The translations under genes were made by a program, and so were the position numbers. Of a stretch of DNA of 64,000 bases, positions 50,249 to 60,036 are shown in pieces. Under the pieces are notes generated by a model that did not search any database, was not told the DNA's origin, and saw only the letters and a program-made list of their open reading frames with translations. The DNA is from DASUFZ01 sp035541475 (GTDB lineage: Bacteria > Myxococcota_A > UBA9160 > SMWR01): assembly GCA_035541475.1 (NCBI GenBank), contig DATKND010000025.1:120892-184891 (forward strand), in the 5' to 3' direction. Every line of letters begins with the position of its first letter. Position 1 is the first letter of the stretch.

Positions 50249-50872
50249 ATGCTGAAGGTCCACCACCTCAACAACTCGCGTTCGCAACGGATCCTCTGGC
50301 TGCTGGAGGAGCTCGCGCTGCCCTACGAGATCGTGAAGTACCAGCGCGACGCGACGACCAACCTGGCGCCCGAGTCGCTGAAGAAGATCCATCCGCTCGG
50401 CAAGTCGCCGGTGCTGACCGACGGTGACACCGTCGTGATCGAGTCGGGCGCGATCATCGAGTACGTGGTGCGGAGGCACGGCAAGGGCCGGCTCGCGCTG
50501 GCGGAGTCGTCGCCCGACTGGCCGCTCTATCTCCAGCTGATGCACTACGCCGAGGGCAGCGCGATGCTGCCCGTGATGCTGAAGCTCTACGCGTCGCGCC
50601 TCGGCGAGGCGAGCAAGCCGCTCGAGCCGCGCATCCACGGCGAATTCGAGAACCACTTCGGCTGGCTCGACGGTCTGCTCGCGCACTCGGACTGGTTCGT
50701 CGGCAACGCGTTCACCGCCGCCGACATCCAGATCTCGTTCCCGATCCAGGCCGCGCGCATGCTCTTCGGGCTCGAGAAGTTCCCGCACCTCGCGCGCTTC
50801 CTCGAGCGCGCGAATGCGCGGCCCGCCTACCAGAAGGCGATCGAGCGCGGGGGTGCCTACGCCTTCGGCTGA
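50249..50872 (+). CDS. Glutathione S-transferase family protein
   Basis: A 207-residue GST: thioredoxin-like N-terminus VHHLNNSRSQRILWLLEEL with active-site Ser, LGKSPVLTDGDTVVIESGAI as the glutathione-binding segment, and an alpha-helical C-terminus. The cis-Pro in SPVLT is normal. It may detoxify electrophiles or act in catabolism. The ATG at 50249 follows a 72-bp region divergent from the ceramidase gene. The end overlaps or abuts the glycosyltransferase gene. Confidence 0.92.
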   Translation: MLKVHHLNNSRSQRILWLLEELALPYEIVKYQRDATTNLAPESLKKIHPLGKSPVLTDGDTVVIESGAIIEYVVRRHGKGRLALAESSPDWPLYLQLMHYAEGSAMLPVMLKLYASRLGEASKPLEPRIHGEFENHFGWLDGLLAHSDWFVGNAFTAADIQISFPIQAARMLFGLEKFPHLARFLERANARPAYQKAIERGGAYAFG

Positions 50873-50915
50873 TCCGAGCCCGCCGCGCGCGGCCCCGCGT
50901 GCGCTCGCCCCGCTC

Positions 50916-52535
50916 GTGCGATCTTCGCTCGGCTCCGCCTCGCTGCGCGCCGGACGGCTTGCGCTCGCCCTGCTCTGCGTCCCCGTCTTCTTCTGGGGGC
51001 TCGGCCGCTACGGCGTCGTGAACGCCGACGAGGCGATCTACCACGGCATCGCCGAGCGCATGGTCGCGAGCGGCGACTGGCTGCACCTCGACTTCCGCGG
51101 CGAGCCGCGCTTCTACGACACCTTCCTCAACGCGCCGCTCCACTACTTCGCGCGCGCGACCTTGATCGCCGTCGCGGGCAGCAACGCCTGGACGATGCGG
51201 ATCCTCTCGGCGCTCGCCGGAGCCGCGACGGTGCTGGTGACGGCGTCGTTCGGCGCGCGACTCGCGGGCCCGCGCGCGGGGCTCCTCGCGGGCTTCGCCC
51301 TGCTGACGAGCTTCCAGTTCGTGTACCTCCACGGCGCGCGCACCGGCGAGCTCGACATGCTGGTGTCGCTGGAATTCCTGTCGACGGCCTGGCTCTTCCG
51401 GCGCGCCGCCCTCGACGGTCGCTCGTTCTGGCCGCACTACGCGGCGCTCTGCGCGCTCTTCTGGACCAAGGCGCCGCTCGTGCTGGTGCCGCTCGCCGTC
51501 GAGCTCGGACACTTCGCGGCGTCACGCGCCGCGCGCACGCGCCTGCGCGCATATCTCTTGACCGGGCTCGCCGTGCTGCCTCTCGCGATCGCATGGCACG
51601 CGCTCGAGCTCGCGCTCTGGTGGAACCGCGCGGGTGCGGTGGTCGCGACCTTCTGGGACCAGGCGCGCGGCGCGCGCACCGACGGCGACTACCTCGGTCC
51701 GGCCGGCAACGCCCTCTTCTACCTGCGGACGCTCGCCTGGGGATTCCTTCCCTGGAGCGCCGCGCTGCCCTTCGCGCTCGTCGCGGCGCTGCGCGACCCG
51801 CGACTTCGCGCCTGGCTCGTGTGGCCGGCGGCTCTCGCCCTCTTCTTCGTCCTCGTCGCGAAGCACTACGCCTGGTACTGGCTTCCCGCGTTTCCCTTCC
51901 TCGCGATCGCCATCGGAGCGTGGCTCGACGAGCTTCGCGAGGCGCGCGCGTGGCACCTGGCGCTCGCGGCGGCGGCGGTCGTCGCGACGATCGCCTGCGT
52001 CGACGCGCCGGCGCGCAATCCCTTCGCGGAGATGGCGCTTACCTATCCGATGCAGGCGAGGCTGCGCGCGCCGGCAGGTCTTCCGGGGGCCGCGGTGCTC
52101 GCGATCGTTGCCGCGCTCGCAGGAGGCGCGGCGTTCGCCGTCGCGCGGCTCGGACCGCGGGCGCGCGCGCTCGCGGCGAGCGCCGTCGGCGTGGCGCTCC
52201 TCGTCGCAGCCGCGCTGCGCGTGGCCGGTCCGCTGCGCGAGCTCGACACGCGGTCGGACGTCGAGCGCTTCCACACCGCGCTCGCGGCTGCGCGCGCCAG
52301 CGGACGCCGCATCGAGTACCCGATCCAGGTGCCGCCTGGCGCCCCCGTGCAGATCGCGCGCTTCCTGTTCGCCGAGGACTACGAGATCGAGGTGCGCGTG
52401 CGGCCGATCTCCGGCACCTCGATGTGGCTCCATCCGAAGGGCGATCCGGCGGTGCTCGAGCGCTCGATCGGCCGCCTCGGGCTCGAGCAGCGCCTTGCGC
52501 GCGGCGGCGCCCCGCCTCCGATCGAAGCTCGTTAG
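50916..52535 (+). CDS. GT39-type membrane glycosyltransferase (ArnT/PMT-like)
   Basis: A 539-residue membrane protein with about eleven helices. The first loop has VVNADEAIYHGIAERM, the acidic motif that forms the active site of ArnT/PMT enzymes. The enzyme would move a sugar from a polyprenyl carrier to a periplasmic acceptor. The start at GTG 50916 is favoured since it lies just before the first helix; an in-frame GTG at 50853 overlaps the GST. The stop overlaps that of the convergent phosphodiesterase gene. Confidence 0.85.
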   Translation: MRSSLGSASLRAGRLALALLCVPVFFWGLGRYGVVNADEAIYHGIAERMVASGDWLHLDFRGEPRFYDTFLNAPLHYFARATLIAVAGSNAWTMRILSALAGAATVLVTASFGARLAGPRAGLLAGFALLTSFQFVYLHGARTGELDMLVSLEFLSTAWLFRRAALDGRSFWPHYAALCALFWTKAPLVLVPLAVELGHFAASRAARTRLRAYLLTGLAVLPLAIAWHALELALWWNRAGAVVATFWDQARGARTDGDYLGPAGNALFYLRTLAWGFLPWSAALPFALVAALRDPRLRAWLVWPAALALFFVLVAKHYAWYWLPAFPFLAIAIGAWLDELREARAWHLALAAAAVVATIACVDAPARNPFAEMALTYPMQARLRAPAGLPGAAVLAIVAALAGGAAFAVARLGPRARALAASAVGVALLVAAALRVAGPLRELDTRSDVERFHTALAAARASGRRIEYPIQVPPGAPVQIARFLFAEDYEIEVRVRPISGTSMWLHPKGDPAVLERSIGRLGLEQRLARGGAPPPIEAR

Positions 52536-54526
52536 TTGACGTATCCGAGCGCGCGCAGCGCCTCTTCGAACTCGCCGTTCTGGCCGGGCGCCGCCTCGGG
52601 CAGCGGCGCGCGGGGGGGATAGCTGGCCACGCGCGCGAGCGCGCGACGCGACGCGGATCCGTCGAGCAGCCCCGCGACCACGTGGCCATCGAGATCGTCG
52701 GCCACCGGCAGCGCGAGCAGGTCGAGGATCGTCGGGGCGATGTCCTGGATCGGGAACGTGTCGAGGTGCCCGGGCCGGATCTGCGCCCCGTAGAAGATCG
52801 CGATGCCGTCGCGCGCGTGCTGCCAGCGCTCCTTCTCGGGCAGCGGCGTCACGGTGGTCTCGGTCGGGTGCGGCGCGTCCCAGAACTCGACGAACACGCC
52901 GTCGGGATAGCCGCGAACCGTCATGTCGGGCGCGGGCTTTACGGCGTCGTCGGGCACCGCCGCGAGCTCGACCGGCACGGCGTGGCCGTCGGGCGCGCGG
53001 ATCGCCCTCGCCGCGTCGGCGACGTGGCGCACGAGCGCCTGGCGCGGCGTCTCGCCCGGCCGCATCTCGACACCGCGTCGCGACAGCTCCTCCGGCGTCA
53101 GCAGCTTCGGCTGGAAGTAGAGCTGCCACATCTCGTGGAAGACCAGGCTCTGGTCGCGGTCGATCACGCCGGGGCTCTTCCAGCGGAGCAGCCCCTGATC
53201 GGCGAGGAAGTGGTTCAGGTCGACCGACCACTCGTAGACGCCGAAGCCGTGATCCGAGACGACGACCAGGGTGGTGCGCGCGTCGAGCCCGTTCATCAGC
53301 TCGCCGAGGAAGGCGTCGATCGTCTGATAGACGGGGCGCACCGAGTCGGCGAAGCCGTCGAGGTGGTGCGCGTTGTCGCTCTCGCCGAAGACGAAGAGGA
53401 AGAGGTCCCAGGGCTCGCGCGCGAGGAAGAAGCGCGCGGCCGAGACCGAGTCGCGCGCGGCGGTCGGCACGAGCTCCATCGACAGGAACTCGTGCGGCAG
53501 GTAGTAGCCGAAGCGGGACTCGAGCTCGCCCGCGAGCTCGCGCGGCGACGTGAAGGGCTCCTCGATCCGGAAGAACGTCGGCGAGACGCGGAACGCGAAC
53601 TCGCCGTTCTCGACGACGAACTGGAAGCGGGCGAAGGCGTCGACGAGCCGATCGCCGCGCTGCACGCGCAGCTTCACCCACGGCGAGAACTCGCCGAGCG
53701 CGAACTCGTACGCGCCGAGCGTGCGCTCTGCCAGCGGCTCGATTCCCTTCGCGACGACCCGCATCGACACGCGGTCATAGCGGGTGACACCGTCGTCCTG
53801 CGAGTCGCCGAAGAAGAGGAAGAGCTGGTTGTGCTCGTCCTCCAGCATCGAGGAGATCGGCGGCGCGAAGCTCTTCATCTCCGGCGGGCGCGCCGGAAAC
53901 GCGCTGTGGGCCAGATGGAAGGCGAGGCGCGGGCCGTGCTGCTTCGGCGTCTCGAGTCCGCCGACGACGACGCCGTTGACCGGGTGCGCCGGATACGTGA
54001 TCGGCACGCCGACCGCCGCGACGCGCAGCCCCGCCGCGGAGGCGACGTCCCAGACCGCCGGCACCGCGACGTCGAGCGAGCTCACCATGTGGAAGCTCTG
54101 CGACGCGACGTCCCAGCTGCCGAAGCTGTAGACGCCGGTCCTCGCGGGGAGCTTTCCGGTGAACATCGAGGTCCACGCCGGCGGCGTGTAGTGCGTGTCC
54201 AACGAGCGCAGGCGCGCGGTCGCGCCAAGTTTCTGGAGCCGCGCGAAGTTCGGGAGCGAGCCCGCCGCGATCAGCGGATCGAGGTAGTCCCAGCTCGCGC
54301 CGTCGATGCCGATCACGACGACGCGCGGGCGGTCGTCGCCGCGCGGGCGCTGCGCCGCGAAGGCCGCGAGATCGGCGAAGCGAGCCTCGCGGCGCGCGGG
54401 CGACTCGCGCGCGCAGGCGGCCAGCAACCCGAGCGCAAGTGCGAATGCGAGGAGCGCCCGCGGCGGGAGCTCGGCTCGCGCGGGCTTGCAGCGCGCTCGA
54501 GTCCGGGGCATCTCCCGCCGATCCAT
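52532..54526 (-). CDS. Alkaline-phosphatase-superfamily phosphodiesterase lipoprotein
   Basis: A lipoprotein of about 664 residues with lipobox LGLLAAC and a type I phosphodiesterase/nucleotide pyrophosphatase domain. VVVIGIDGASWDYLDPLIAA binds the first metal, THYTPPAWTSMFTGKLP carries the nucleophile Thr, and VVVSDHGFGVYEW and a later His complete the site. It probably acts on a phospho-ester in the periplasm; family members of this layout act on sugar-phosphate or lipid substrates. The ATG at 54526 is chosen over 54511 and a longer form at 54562. It shares 58 bp with the divergent P450. Confidence 0.88.
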   Translation of the reverse strand: MDRREMPRTRARCKPARAELPPRALLAFALALGLLAACARESPARREARFADLAAFAAQRPRGDDRPRVVVIGIDGASWDYLDPLIAAGSLPNFARLQKLGATARLRSLDTHYTPPAWTSMFTGKLPARTGVYSFGSWDVASQSFHMVSSLDVAVPAVWDVASAAGLRVAAVGVPITYPAHPVNGVVVGGLETPKQHGPRLAFHLAHSAFPARPPEMKSFAPPISSMLEDEHNQLFLFFGDSQDDGVTRYDRVSMRVVAKGIEPLAERTLGAYEFALGEFSPWVKLRVQRGDRLVDAFARFQFVVENGEFAFRVSPTFFRIEEPFTSPRELAGELESRFGYYLPHEFLSMELVPTAARDSVSAARFFLAREPWDLFLFVFGESDNAHHLDGFADSVRPVYQTIDAFLGELMNGLDARTTLVVVSDHGFGVYEWSVDLNHFLADQGLLRWKSPGVIDRDQSLVFHEMWQLYFQPKLLTPEELSRRGVEMRPGETPRQALVRHVADAARAIRAPDGHAVPVELAAVPDDAVKPAPDMTVRGYPDGVFVEFWDAPHPTETTVTPLPEKERWQHARDGIAIFYGAQIRPGHLDTFPIQDIAPTILDLLALPVADDLDGHVVAGLLDGSASRRALARVASYPPRAPLPEAAPGQNGEFEEALRALGYVN

Positions 54527-54584
54527 CAGGGCGGCGCAAGGTAGCACCCGGAATTCGCGCACCCGCGCGCAGAGAGAGGCTCTC

Positions 54585-55856
54585 GTGACGTCCCGCTCGC
54601 TCGACTACGACCCGATCTCGCCGCGCTGGCGCGAGAATCCCTACCCGATGTACCGCCGCCTGCGCGACGAGGCACCCGTCCACTACGCCGAGTCGTCGCG
54701 CACCTGGTGCGTGTCGCGCTACGACGACGTGCAGCAGGTGCTGAAGAGCCCCGAGCTCTTCTCGTCGCGCGCGATGTTCACCTTCCTGATGATGAACGGC
54801 GACGAGAATCCGCGCCTCGGCTGGGGCGCGATCCCCTTCCTCGCTCGCTTCACCTGGGCCGCGCGCACCAATCCCTTCGCCTTCCAGAAGGCGCGCAATC
54901 TGATCGCGGAGGACGGCGAGGTCCACGCCGCGCTTCGCGGCATCGTGAACCGCGGCTTCACGCCGCGGCGCATCGTGGCCTGGGAGCCGCGCGTGCGAGA
55001 GCTGGCGCAGGCCTGCACCGAGAAGCTCCGCCGCGGCGAGCGCTTCGACCTGGTCCACGACCTCGCGATCCCGCTTCCGGTCACGATCATCGCCGAGATG
55101 CTCGGTGTCGAGCCCGAGCGCCGCGCGGACTTCAAGCGCTGGAGCGACACCGTGATCTGGCAGGCGACCGGCGAGGGACGCGGCGACCGCTTCCACCCGC
55201 GCACGGTGCGCGACGTCTGTGAGCTCTACGCCTACTTGCGTCGCATGATCGCGGCGCGGCGCAAGTCGCCCTCCGACGACCTGATCTCGACCTTGCTGGC
55301 CGAGCAGGACGGCGCGACCGCGCTCTCCGCCTTCGAGATCTCGCAGTTCGTGATGCTACTGCTCGTGGCGGGCAACGAGACGACGACCAACCTGATCGGC
55401 AACGCGGTGTGCGCGCTGCTCGACCACCCGGCCGAGCTCGCGCGCGTCGGCGCCGATCCGCTGCTCGTCCCCGGCGCGCTCGAGGAGACGCTCCGCTACG
55501 ACCCGCCGATCCAGCTGCTCTTCCGCACGGCCACGCAGGACGCCGAGATCGGAGGCGTCCGCATTCCGGCCGGCGCGTGGGTGGTGCCGATCCTCGGCTC
55601 GGCCAACCGCGACGAGCGCCGCTTCGAGGATCCCGACCGCTTCGACGTGACGCGCAATGCGCAGGGTCACGTCGCCTTCGGCTTCGGCCAGCACTTCTGC
55701 CTCGGCGCCTCGCTCGCGAGACTCGAGGCTCGCGCCGCGCTCGAGGTGCTGCTGCCGGAGCTCGCCTCGTTGCGGCGCGCGTCGGCGCGCGTCGAGCACG
55801 TCGACTCGTTCCTGGTGCGAGGTCCCTCGCGGCTCGAGCTCGCGCGCGCGGCCTAG
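54585..55856 (+). CDS. Cytochrome P450, copy 2
   Basis: A 423-residue P450 of a different group from the other two. The I helix has LLVAGNETTTN, the ExxR motif is EETLRYDPP, and the heme loop FGFGQHFCLG has its Cys at residue 372. ILGSANRDERRFEDP follows the pattern of oxidation of hydrophobic substrates. The GTG at 54585 is the likely start. It ends just before the convergent unknown gene. Substrate not known. Confidence 0.95.
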   Translation: MTSRSLDYDPISPRWRENPYPMYRRLRDEAPVHYAESSRTWCVSRYDDVQQVLKSPELFSSRAMFTFLMMNGDENPRLGWGAIPFLARFTWAARTNPFAFQKARNLIAEDGEVHAALRGIVNRGFTPRRIVAWEPRVRELAQACTEKLRRGERFDLVHDLAIPLPVTIIAEMLGVEPERRADFKRWSDTVIWQATGEGRGDRFHPRTVRDVCELYAYLRRMIAARRKSPSDDLISTLLAEQDGATALSAFEISQFVMLLLVAGNETTTNLIGNAVCALLDHPAELARVGADPLLVPGALEETLRYDPPIQLLFRTATQDAEIGGVRIPAGAWVVPILGSANRDERRFEDPDRFDVTRNAQGHVAFGFGQHFCLGASLARLEARAALEVLLPELASLRRASARVEHVDSFLVRGPSRLELARAA

Positions 55857-55887
55857 CATCGGCGCGCGGCGCGCGCGCCGCGAGAGC

Positions 55888-56505
55888 TCACACCTCGCGC
55901 ATCATGCGGAACTGGACGACGTCGCGCCCGACGCGCGTCCACCTCCAGAGATCCGTGTTGTTCCGGACGTGGCCCATCTGGTTGATGAAGCCCTCGGCCC
56001 GGCAGCAGCAGACGTCCGAGAAGGCGGCCGCGTCCGACACCACGATCCGGTGTCGCAGCGCGTAGTCCGGATCCGCCTCGACGGTCCAGACGCCGAAGTT
56101 GTAGATGCTGCCGCTCATGGTCGTGAGCCGGCGCAGGTCCCGGGCGAACGCCTCGGAGCGCGTCTGCGGGTCCTTCTCCTTCAGCGCGGTGATGCGGTGC
56201 AGGTACTCGAACTGGCTGTAGATGCCCGCGGAGAGCAGGCGCCGCGCGGACTCGCGGCCGAGCTCGCGCAGGTAGTCGTTGGTGCCGCCGCCGACGAGGT
56301 CCCGCATCAGCTCGCTCATGCGGTCGAAGGCGCCGATCGGGTACCAGCCGGCGATCGAGACGGGGGCGTCGAGCAGCGCGAGGTCGGAGGGCTGGAGCCG
56401 GCGGGAAGCCTCCTCCCGGGTCAGCTCGCCCGACTCGAGCAGCTTGCGGACCGCCTCCACCACACCAGCGAAGACGGCGCCCTTGACCGACGGCACACGG
56501 GTCAC
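55888..56505 (-). CDS. Hypothetical protein, possibly DUF2378-like
   Basis: A 205-residue protein: VTRVPSVKGAVFAGVVEAVR, then DAPVSIAGWYPIGAFDRMSE and GGGTNDYLRELGRESARRLL, and a C-terminal domain with two vicinal Cys groups (SDVCCCRAEGFI). The N-terminal half reminds me of the myxobacterial DUF2378 family, but the match is weak. The GTG at 56503-56505 is used. It is divergent from the P450 at 56600 with 94 bp between them. The role is unknown. Confidence 0.55.
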   Translation of the reverse strand: MTRVPSVKGAVFAGVVEAVRKLLESGELTREEASRRLQPSDLALLDAPVSIAGWYPIGAFDRMSELMRDLVGGGTNDYLRELGRESARRLLSAGIYSQFEYLHRITALKEKDPQTRSEAFARDLRRLTTMSGSIYNFGVWTVEADPDYALRHRIVVSDAAAFSDVCCCRAEGFINQMGHVRNNTDLWRWTRVGRDVVQFRMMREV

Positions 56506-56599
56506 GGCGTAGAGGCTCCCGGAAGAGCATCGGTGCGACTGTCCCCGTGCTTGAGCGCGTCGTAGAATGCGGCGGTCGCGCGTGCCCTGGAGTCCGCAC

Positions 56600-57871
56600 A
56601 TGTCCGCCGCGCAGGCACAGGCCGAAGGCGTCCCGCTCTCGTCCCTCGATCTGGTCGGACCCGACACCTACGCGCGACACGGCTATCCCCACGCGGCCTG
56701 GGCGCGATTGCGGCGCGAGGCCCCGATCTTCTGGTGCGAGCCCGGAGGGGATTGCACGCCCTTCTACGCGGTCACGAAGCACGCCGACGTCGTGCGCATC
56801 TCGCGCCAGCCGCAGCTCCTCCAGAACGGCCCGCGGCTCGCGGTATTTCCCGAAGGCAAGCCGCCGAAGGAGCGCATCGCGCGCCACCTGCTGAACATGG
56901 ATCCGCCCGAGCACGCGGCCTTCCGCAAGCTCGCGAGCCACCGCTTCACGCCACGCGCGATCCGCGCGCTCCAGCCCGAGATCGAGCGCATCACGCGCGA
57001 GCTGCTCGACCGGCTCTACGCCGAGGGCCCGCAGGGCGAGATCGACTTCGTCGAGCGCATCTCCGGTCCGCTGCCGCTCGCAGTGCTCTGCGACCTGCTC
57101 GGCGTCCCGCGCTCGGACTGGGAGACGCTCTTCCGCTGGACCAACCAGACGGTCGGCTCGGGCGATCCCGAGTATCAGGTCGAGGGCGGGAGCGGACGCG
57201 ACACCGCGAACGAGGCCCGCATGCAGCTCTTCGGCTACTTCGGCCGCATGGCGGAGGAGCGTCGCCGGCGCCCGCAGGACGACATCACGAGCGTGCTCGC
57301 GAACGCGCGTCTCGACGACGGCTCGGCGATGCCGCCCTTCGAGCTGCTCTCCTACTACTTCCTGGTCGTGATCGCCGGCAACGAGACGACGCGCAACGCG
57401 ATGAGCGGCGGGCTCCTCGCCCTGATCGAGAATCCCGCGGAGCTCGCGAAGCTGCGCGCGCAGCCGGAGCTCGTGGAGAGCGCCGTCGAGGAGATCGTCC
57501 GCTGGACCACGCCGGTGATCCAGTTCTGCCGCACGGCGCTGCGCGACTTCGAGATCCGCGGACAGAAGATCCGCGCCGGACAATCGCTCTGTCTCTTCTA
57601 TCCGTCGGCGAACCGCGACGAGGACGTCTTCGACGAGCCCTTCCGCTTCCGCATCGATCGCCATCCGAATCCGCACGTCGCATTCGGGATCGGCGAGCAC
57701 TTCTGCCTCGGCGCGAACCTCGCTCGCCTCGAGCTGCGCGTGCTCTTCTGCGAGCTCGCGCGGCGGCTCCGCGACGCGGAGCTCGCGGCGCCGGTCCAGC
57801 GGCTGCGCTCGAGCTTCCTCGGCGGCGTCAAGCACATGCCGATCCGCTACCGGCTCGCGCCCGCCTCGTGA
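56600..57871 (+). CDS. Cytochrome P450, copy 3
   Basis: A 423-residue P450 closely related to the one at 44449. The I helix is VIAGNETTRN, the ExxR motif EEIVRW, and the heme-ligand loop FGIGEHFCLG has its Cys at residue 369. LFYPSANRDED is shared with copy 1. The ATG at 56600 begins MSAAQAQAEG. Its stop overlaps the start of a membrane gene as GTGA, so the two are coupled. A CYP124/125-like role in methyl-branched or sterol chains is a guess by motif. Confidence 0.95.
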   Translation: MSAAQAQAEGVPLSSLDLVGPDTYARHGYPHAAWARLRREAPIFWCEPGGDCTPFYAVTKHADVVRISRQPQLLQNGPRLAVFPEGKPPKERIARHLLNMDPPEHAAFRKLASHRFTPRAIRALQPEIERITRELLDRLYAEGPQGEIDFVERISGPLPLAVLCDLLGVPRSDWETLFRWTNQTVGSGDPEYQVEGGSGRDTANEARMQLFGYFGRMAEERRRRPQDDITSVLANARLDDGSAMPPFELLSYYFLVVIAGNETTRNAMSGGLLALIENPAELAKLRAQPELVESAVEEIVRWTTPVIQFCRTALRDFEIRGQKIRAGQSLCLFYPSANRDEDVFDEPFRFRIDRHPNPHVAFGIGEHFCLGANLARLELRVLFCELARRLRDAELAAPVQRLRSSFLGGVKHMPIRYRLAPAS

Positions 57872-58947
57872 GCGGCGAGCCGCGAGCGCCGGCGGCGCTG
57901 CTGCGCGCCGCGGCGGCGCCCGCCTCGGACGCGTACGAGCCGCCGCTCGACTGGGTCCTGCGTCCCTTCGCGGTGTCGGGCCGCTCGCCGTGGCTCGTGG
58001 CCGCGGCGCTGACGCTCGGCTTCGTGCTGGTCTCGCAGTGCGTGCGCGTGGCGATCTTCGGGCTGCCGCCCGGACACGCATGGCGCGAGATCTATCCGTG
58101 GCTCGATTTCCTCAGCGGCGTGGTCTTCGCCTACATGCCGACCGCGATGTGGCTGCTGCGCCGCGGTCGCGCTTCTGATCTCCGCACGCTCCGCCCGCAT
58201 CTGCGCGAAGGCGTCTCGTACCGCGCGGTCGCGGACGCCGCGCTCGGTGTGCCGCGCTCGGCGCCGCTCTTGTCGCTCGTCGCGGCCGTGGGGCTGGGGC
58301 TCGTGCCCGTGATGGACCGCGGCTTCTGGGATTTCCCGAGGCCGCCGATCCTCCATCCGCTCGTGCTCTTCTTCGCGTTGCGCATGGCGGTGACCGGCTG
58401 GATCGCCGGCCGCGCGGTCGCGAGCGAGGCCGCCGCGCTGACCGCGTTCGCTCGCATCGGCGCGCGCGACGTGCGCGTCGACTTGCTGGACCTGCGTCCC
58501 TTCGCGGTGTTCGCGCGCGTCGGACTCCGCAGCGCGCTCTCCTGGGTCGTGATCTCGTCGCTGATCTCACTCTTCTGGCTCGGTCCGGGTGCGCCGTTCG
58601 TGAACGCCGTGATCGTCGTGGGTCTCGTCGCCGGCGTGAGCGTCGGCTTCTTCGCCTGCATCGAGGGTCCGCACCGCGCCATTTCGGCGGCGAAGCGCGA
58701 GGCGCTCGCCGCGGTCGAGTCGCGCATCGCGCGCGCGGGCACGTCGCTGATGGAGGGTCGCGGCGGGGACGGAAGCGGCGATCGCCTCACCGACCTCGTG
58801 GCCTGGCACGCGTTCCTCGAGAAGATCCGCGACTGGCCGCTCGACGCGCCCGCCATCGTGCGCGGCGCGCTGATCGCCGCCCTCGGCCTCGGCTCCTGGC
58901 TCGGCGGCGCGCTCGTCGACCGCGCGGTGGATCGCTTCTTCGGGTGA
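57868..58947 (+). CDS. Multi-pass membrane protein of unknown function
   Basis: A 359-residue protein with six to seven hydrophobic segments, beginning APASDAYEPPLDWVLRPFAV and ending with a last helix GALIAALGLGSWLGGALVDR. I do not recognise a family. The GTG overlaps the P450 stop, which suggests a linked function, such as holding the substrate or the P450 at the membrane. There are no enzyme motifs. Confidence 0.7.
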   Translation: MSGEPRAPAALLRAAAAPASDAYEPPLDWVLRPFAVSGRSPWLVAAALTLGFVLVSQCVRVAIFGLPPGHAWREIYPWLDFLSGVVFAYMPTAMWLLRRGRASDLRTLRPHLREGVSYRAVADAALGVPRSAPLLSLVAAVGLGLVPVMDRGFWDFPRPPILHPLVLFFALRMAVTGWIAGRAVASEAAALTAFARIGARDVRVDLLDLRPFAVFARVGLRSALSWVVISSLISLFWLGPGAPFVNAVIVVGLVAGVSVGFFACIEGPHRAISAAKREALAAVESRIARAGTSLMEGRGGDGSGDRLTDLVAWHAFLEKIRDWPLDAPAIVRGALIAALGLGSWLGGALVDRAVDRFFG

Positions 58948-58951
58948 CGGG

Positions 58952-59416
58952 GTGAGGTTGGCGCGCCTTCTGGCCTGTGCGTGGCTCGCGTCGCTGCTCG
59001 CTCCATCGACTGCCGCCGCCACGCCGCGCGACTGGACGTGCCAGCTGACGCACGTCGTCGACGGCGACACGATCTACGCGCGCTGCGGCGGCGAGCGCGT
59101 GAAGGTCCGGCTGCTGCGGATCGACACCCCCGAGCACGATCAGCCCGGCTTCGCCGAGGCCGGCGCCGCGCTCCGCGCGTTGATCGGCGACCAGCCGATC
59201 CGCCTCGAGTTCGAGAAGCCCGGCATCCCGGTGACGGACGAGTACGGCCGCTGGCTCGTCTACGTGTACGCGGGCGGTCGGAATCTCAACGTCGAGATGG
59301 TGCGCCAAGGCTGGAGCCGCTTCTGGACGAAGTACGGCGCGGGCCGACTCGCCGACGACTTCCGACTCGCCGAGCGCGAGGCGCGCGACGCGAAGCGCGG
59401 GCTGTGGGCGCACTGA
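58952..59416 (+). CDS. Thermonuclease (SNase-like) domain protein, secreted
   Basis: A 154-residue nuclease with a signal peptide (residues 1-23, ending STAAA) and the staphylococcal-nuclease fold: VVDGDTIYARCGGERVKVRL, RIDTPEHDQPGFAEAG and EYGRWLVYVYAGG with the usual Arg and Glu residues. It degrades DNA or RNA outside the cell. The GTG at 58952 is used; the preceding gene ends 4 bp earlier. It may be in the same transcript as the P450 and membrane gene. Confidence 0.92.
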   Translation: MRLARLLACAWLASLLAPSTAAATPRDWTCQLTHVVDGDTIYARCGGERVKVRLLRIDTPEHDQPGFAEAGAALRALIGDQPIRLEFEKPGIPVTDEYGRWLVYVYAGGRNLNVEMVRQGWSRFWTKYGAGRLADDFRLAEREARDAKRGLWAH

Positions 59417-59436
59417 GGAGCGCTCGCGCGCTCGTC

Positions 59437-59904
59437 TCAGCGCACCGGGCCCGCGTCGCGGTGCGCGGCGATGTCGTCGGGGTCGTAGGAGATAAACTCC
59501 AGCAGATTGTGGTCCGGGTCGCGCACGTACACGCTGATGCCGACGGTGGTCCCGCCCGCGCGACCGCCGAAACGCGGCACCGGGCCCTCGACCCGCTTCA
59601 CGCCCTCGCGCGCAAGCATCGCGAGCAATGCGTCGACGCCACCCTTCCACACGACACAGACGTCGCCACAGCCGGCCTCCGCAGTGTCGCCGCGCAGGTA
59701 GGCCGGGTGTCCGCGCGCCGGGACGAGGTTCTCCGGGTGGACATGGAGCTTCTGGTCGCCGCAGACGATCGAGAAGAGCGGCGCGCGTCCCGCGCGCCAT
59801 TCGTCGAACCCGTGCAGGCCGAAGCCGAGCGCCTGGTAGAAGGACGCGAGGCGCTCGCCGTCGCCGGTCGGGATGGCGAGATGGTCGATGGCGATGACGG
59901 GCAT
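59437..59904 (-). CDS. VOC family protein (glyoxalase-type)
   Basis: A 155-residue protein with two VOC modules: AIDHLAIPTGDGERLASFYQ, then QKLHVHPENLVPARGHPAYL and the final VRDPDHNLLEFISYDP. Metal ligands are likely H7, H68 and the final Glu. The ATG at 59902-59904 is taken. It is convergent with the nuclease gene. Substrate not known. Confidence 0.9.
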   Translation of the reverse strand: MPVIAIDHLAIPTGDGERLASFYQALGFGLHGFDEWRAGRAPLFSIVCGDQKLHVHPENLVPARGHPAYLRGDTAEAGCGDVCVVWKGGVDALLAMLAREGVKRVEGPVPRFGGRAGGTTVGISVYVRDPDHNLLEFISYDPDDIAAHRDAGPVR

Positions 59905-60036
59905 TCGCGTGACCTCGATCGTCGCGAATAGCACTTTCGGAACCCGGCCACCAAATTGCGCATGCGGATCGAAACCTCGGCCGGCGTGCCGACGGTGATG
60001 GCTGATTGCACGCAATGATTGCGACTAACATCTTAT

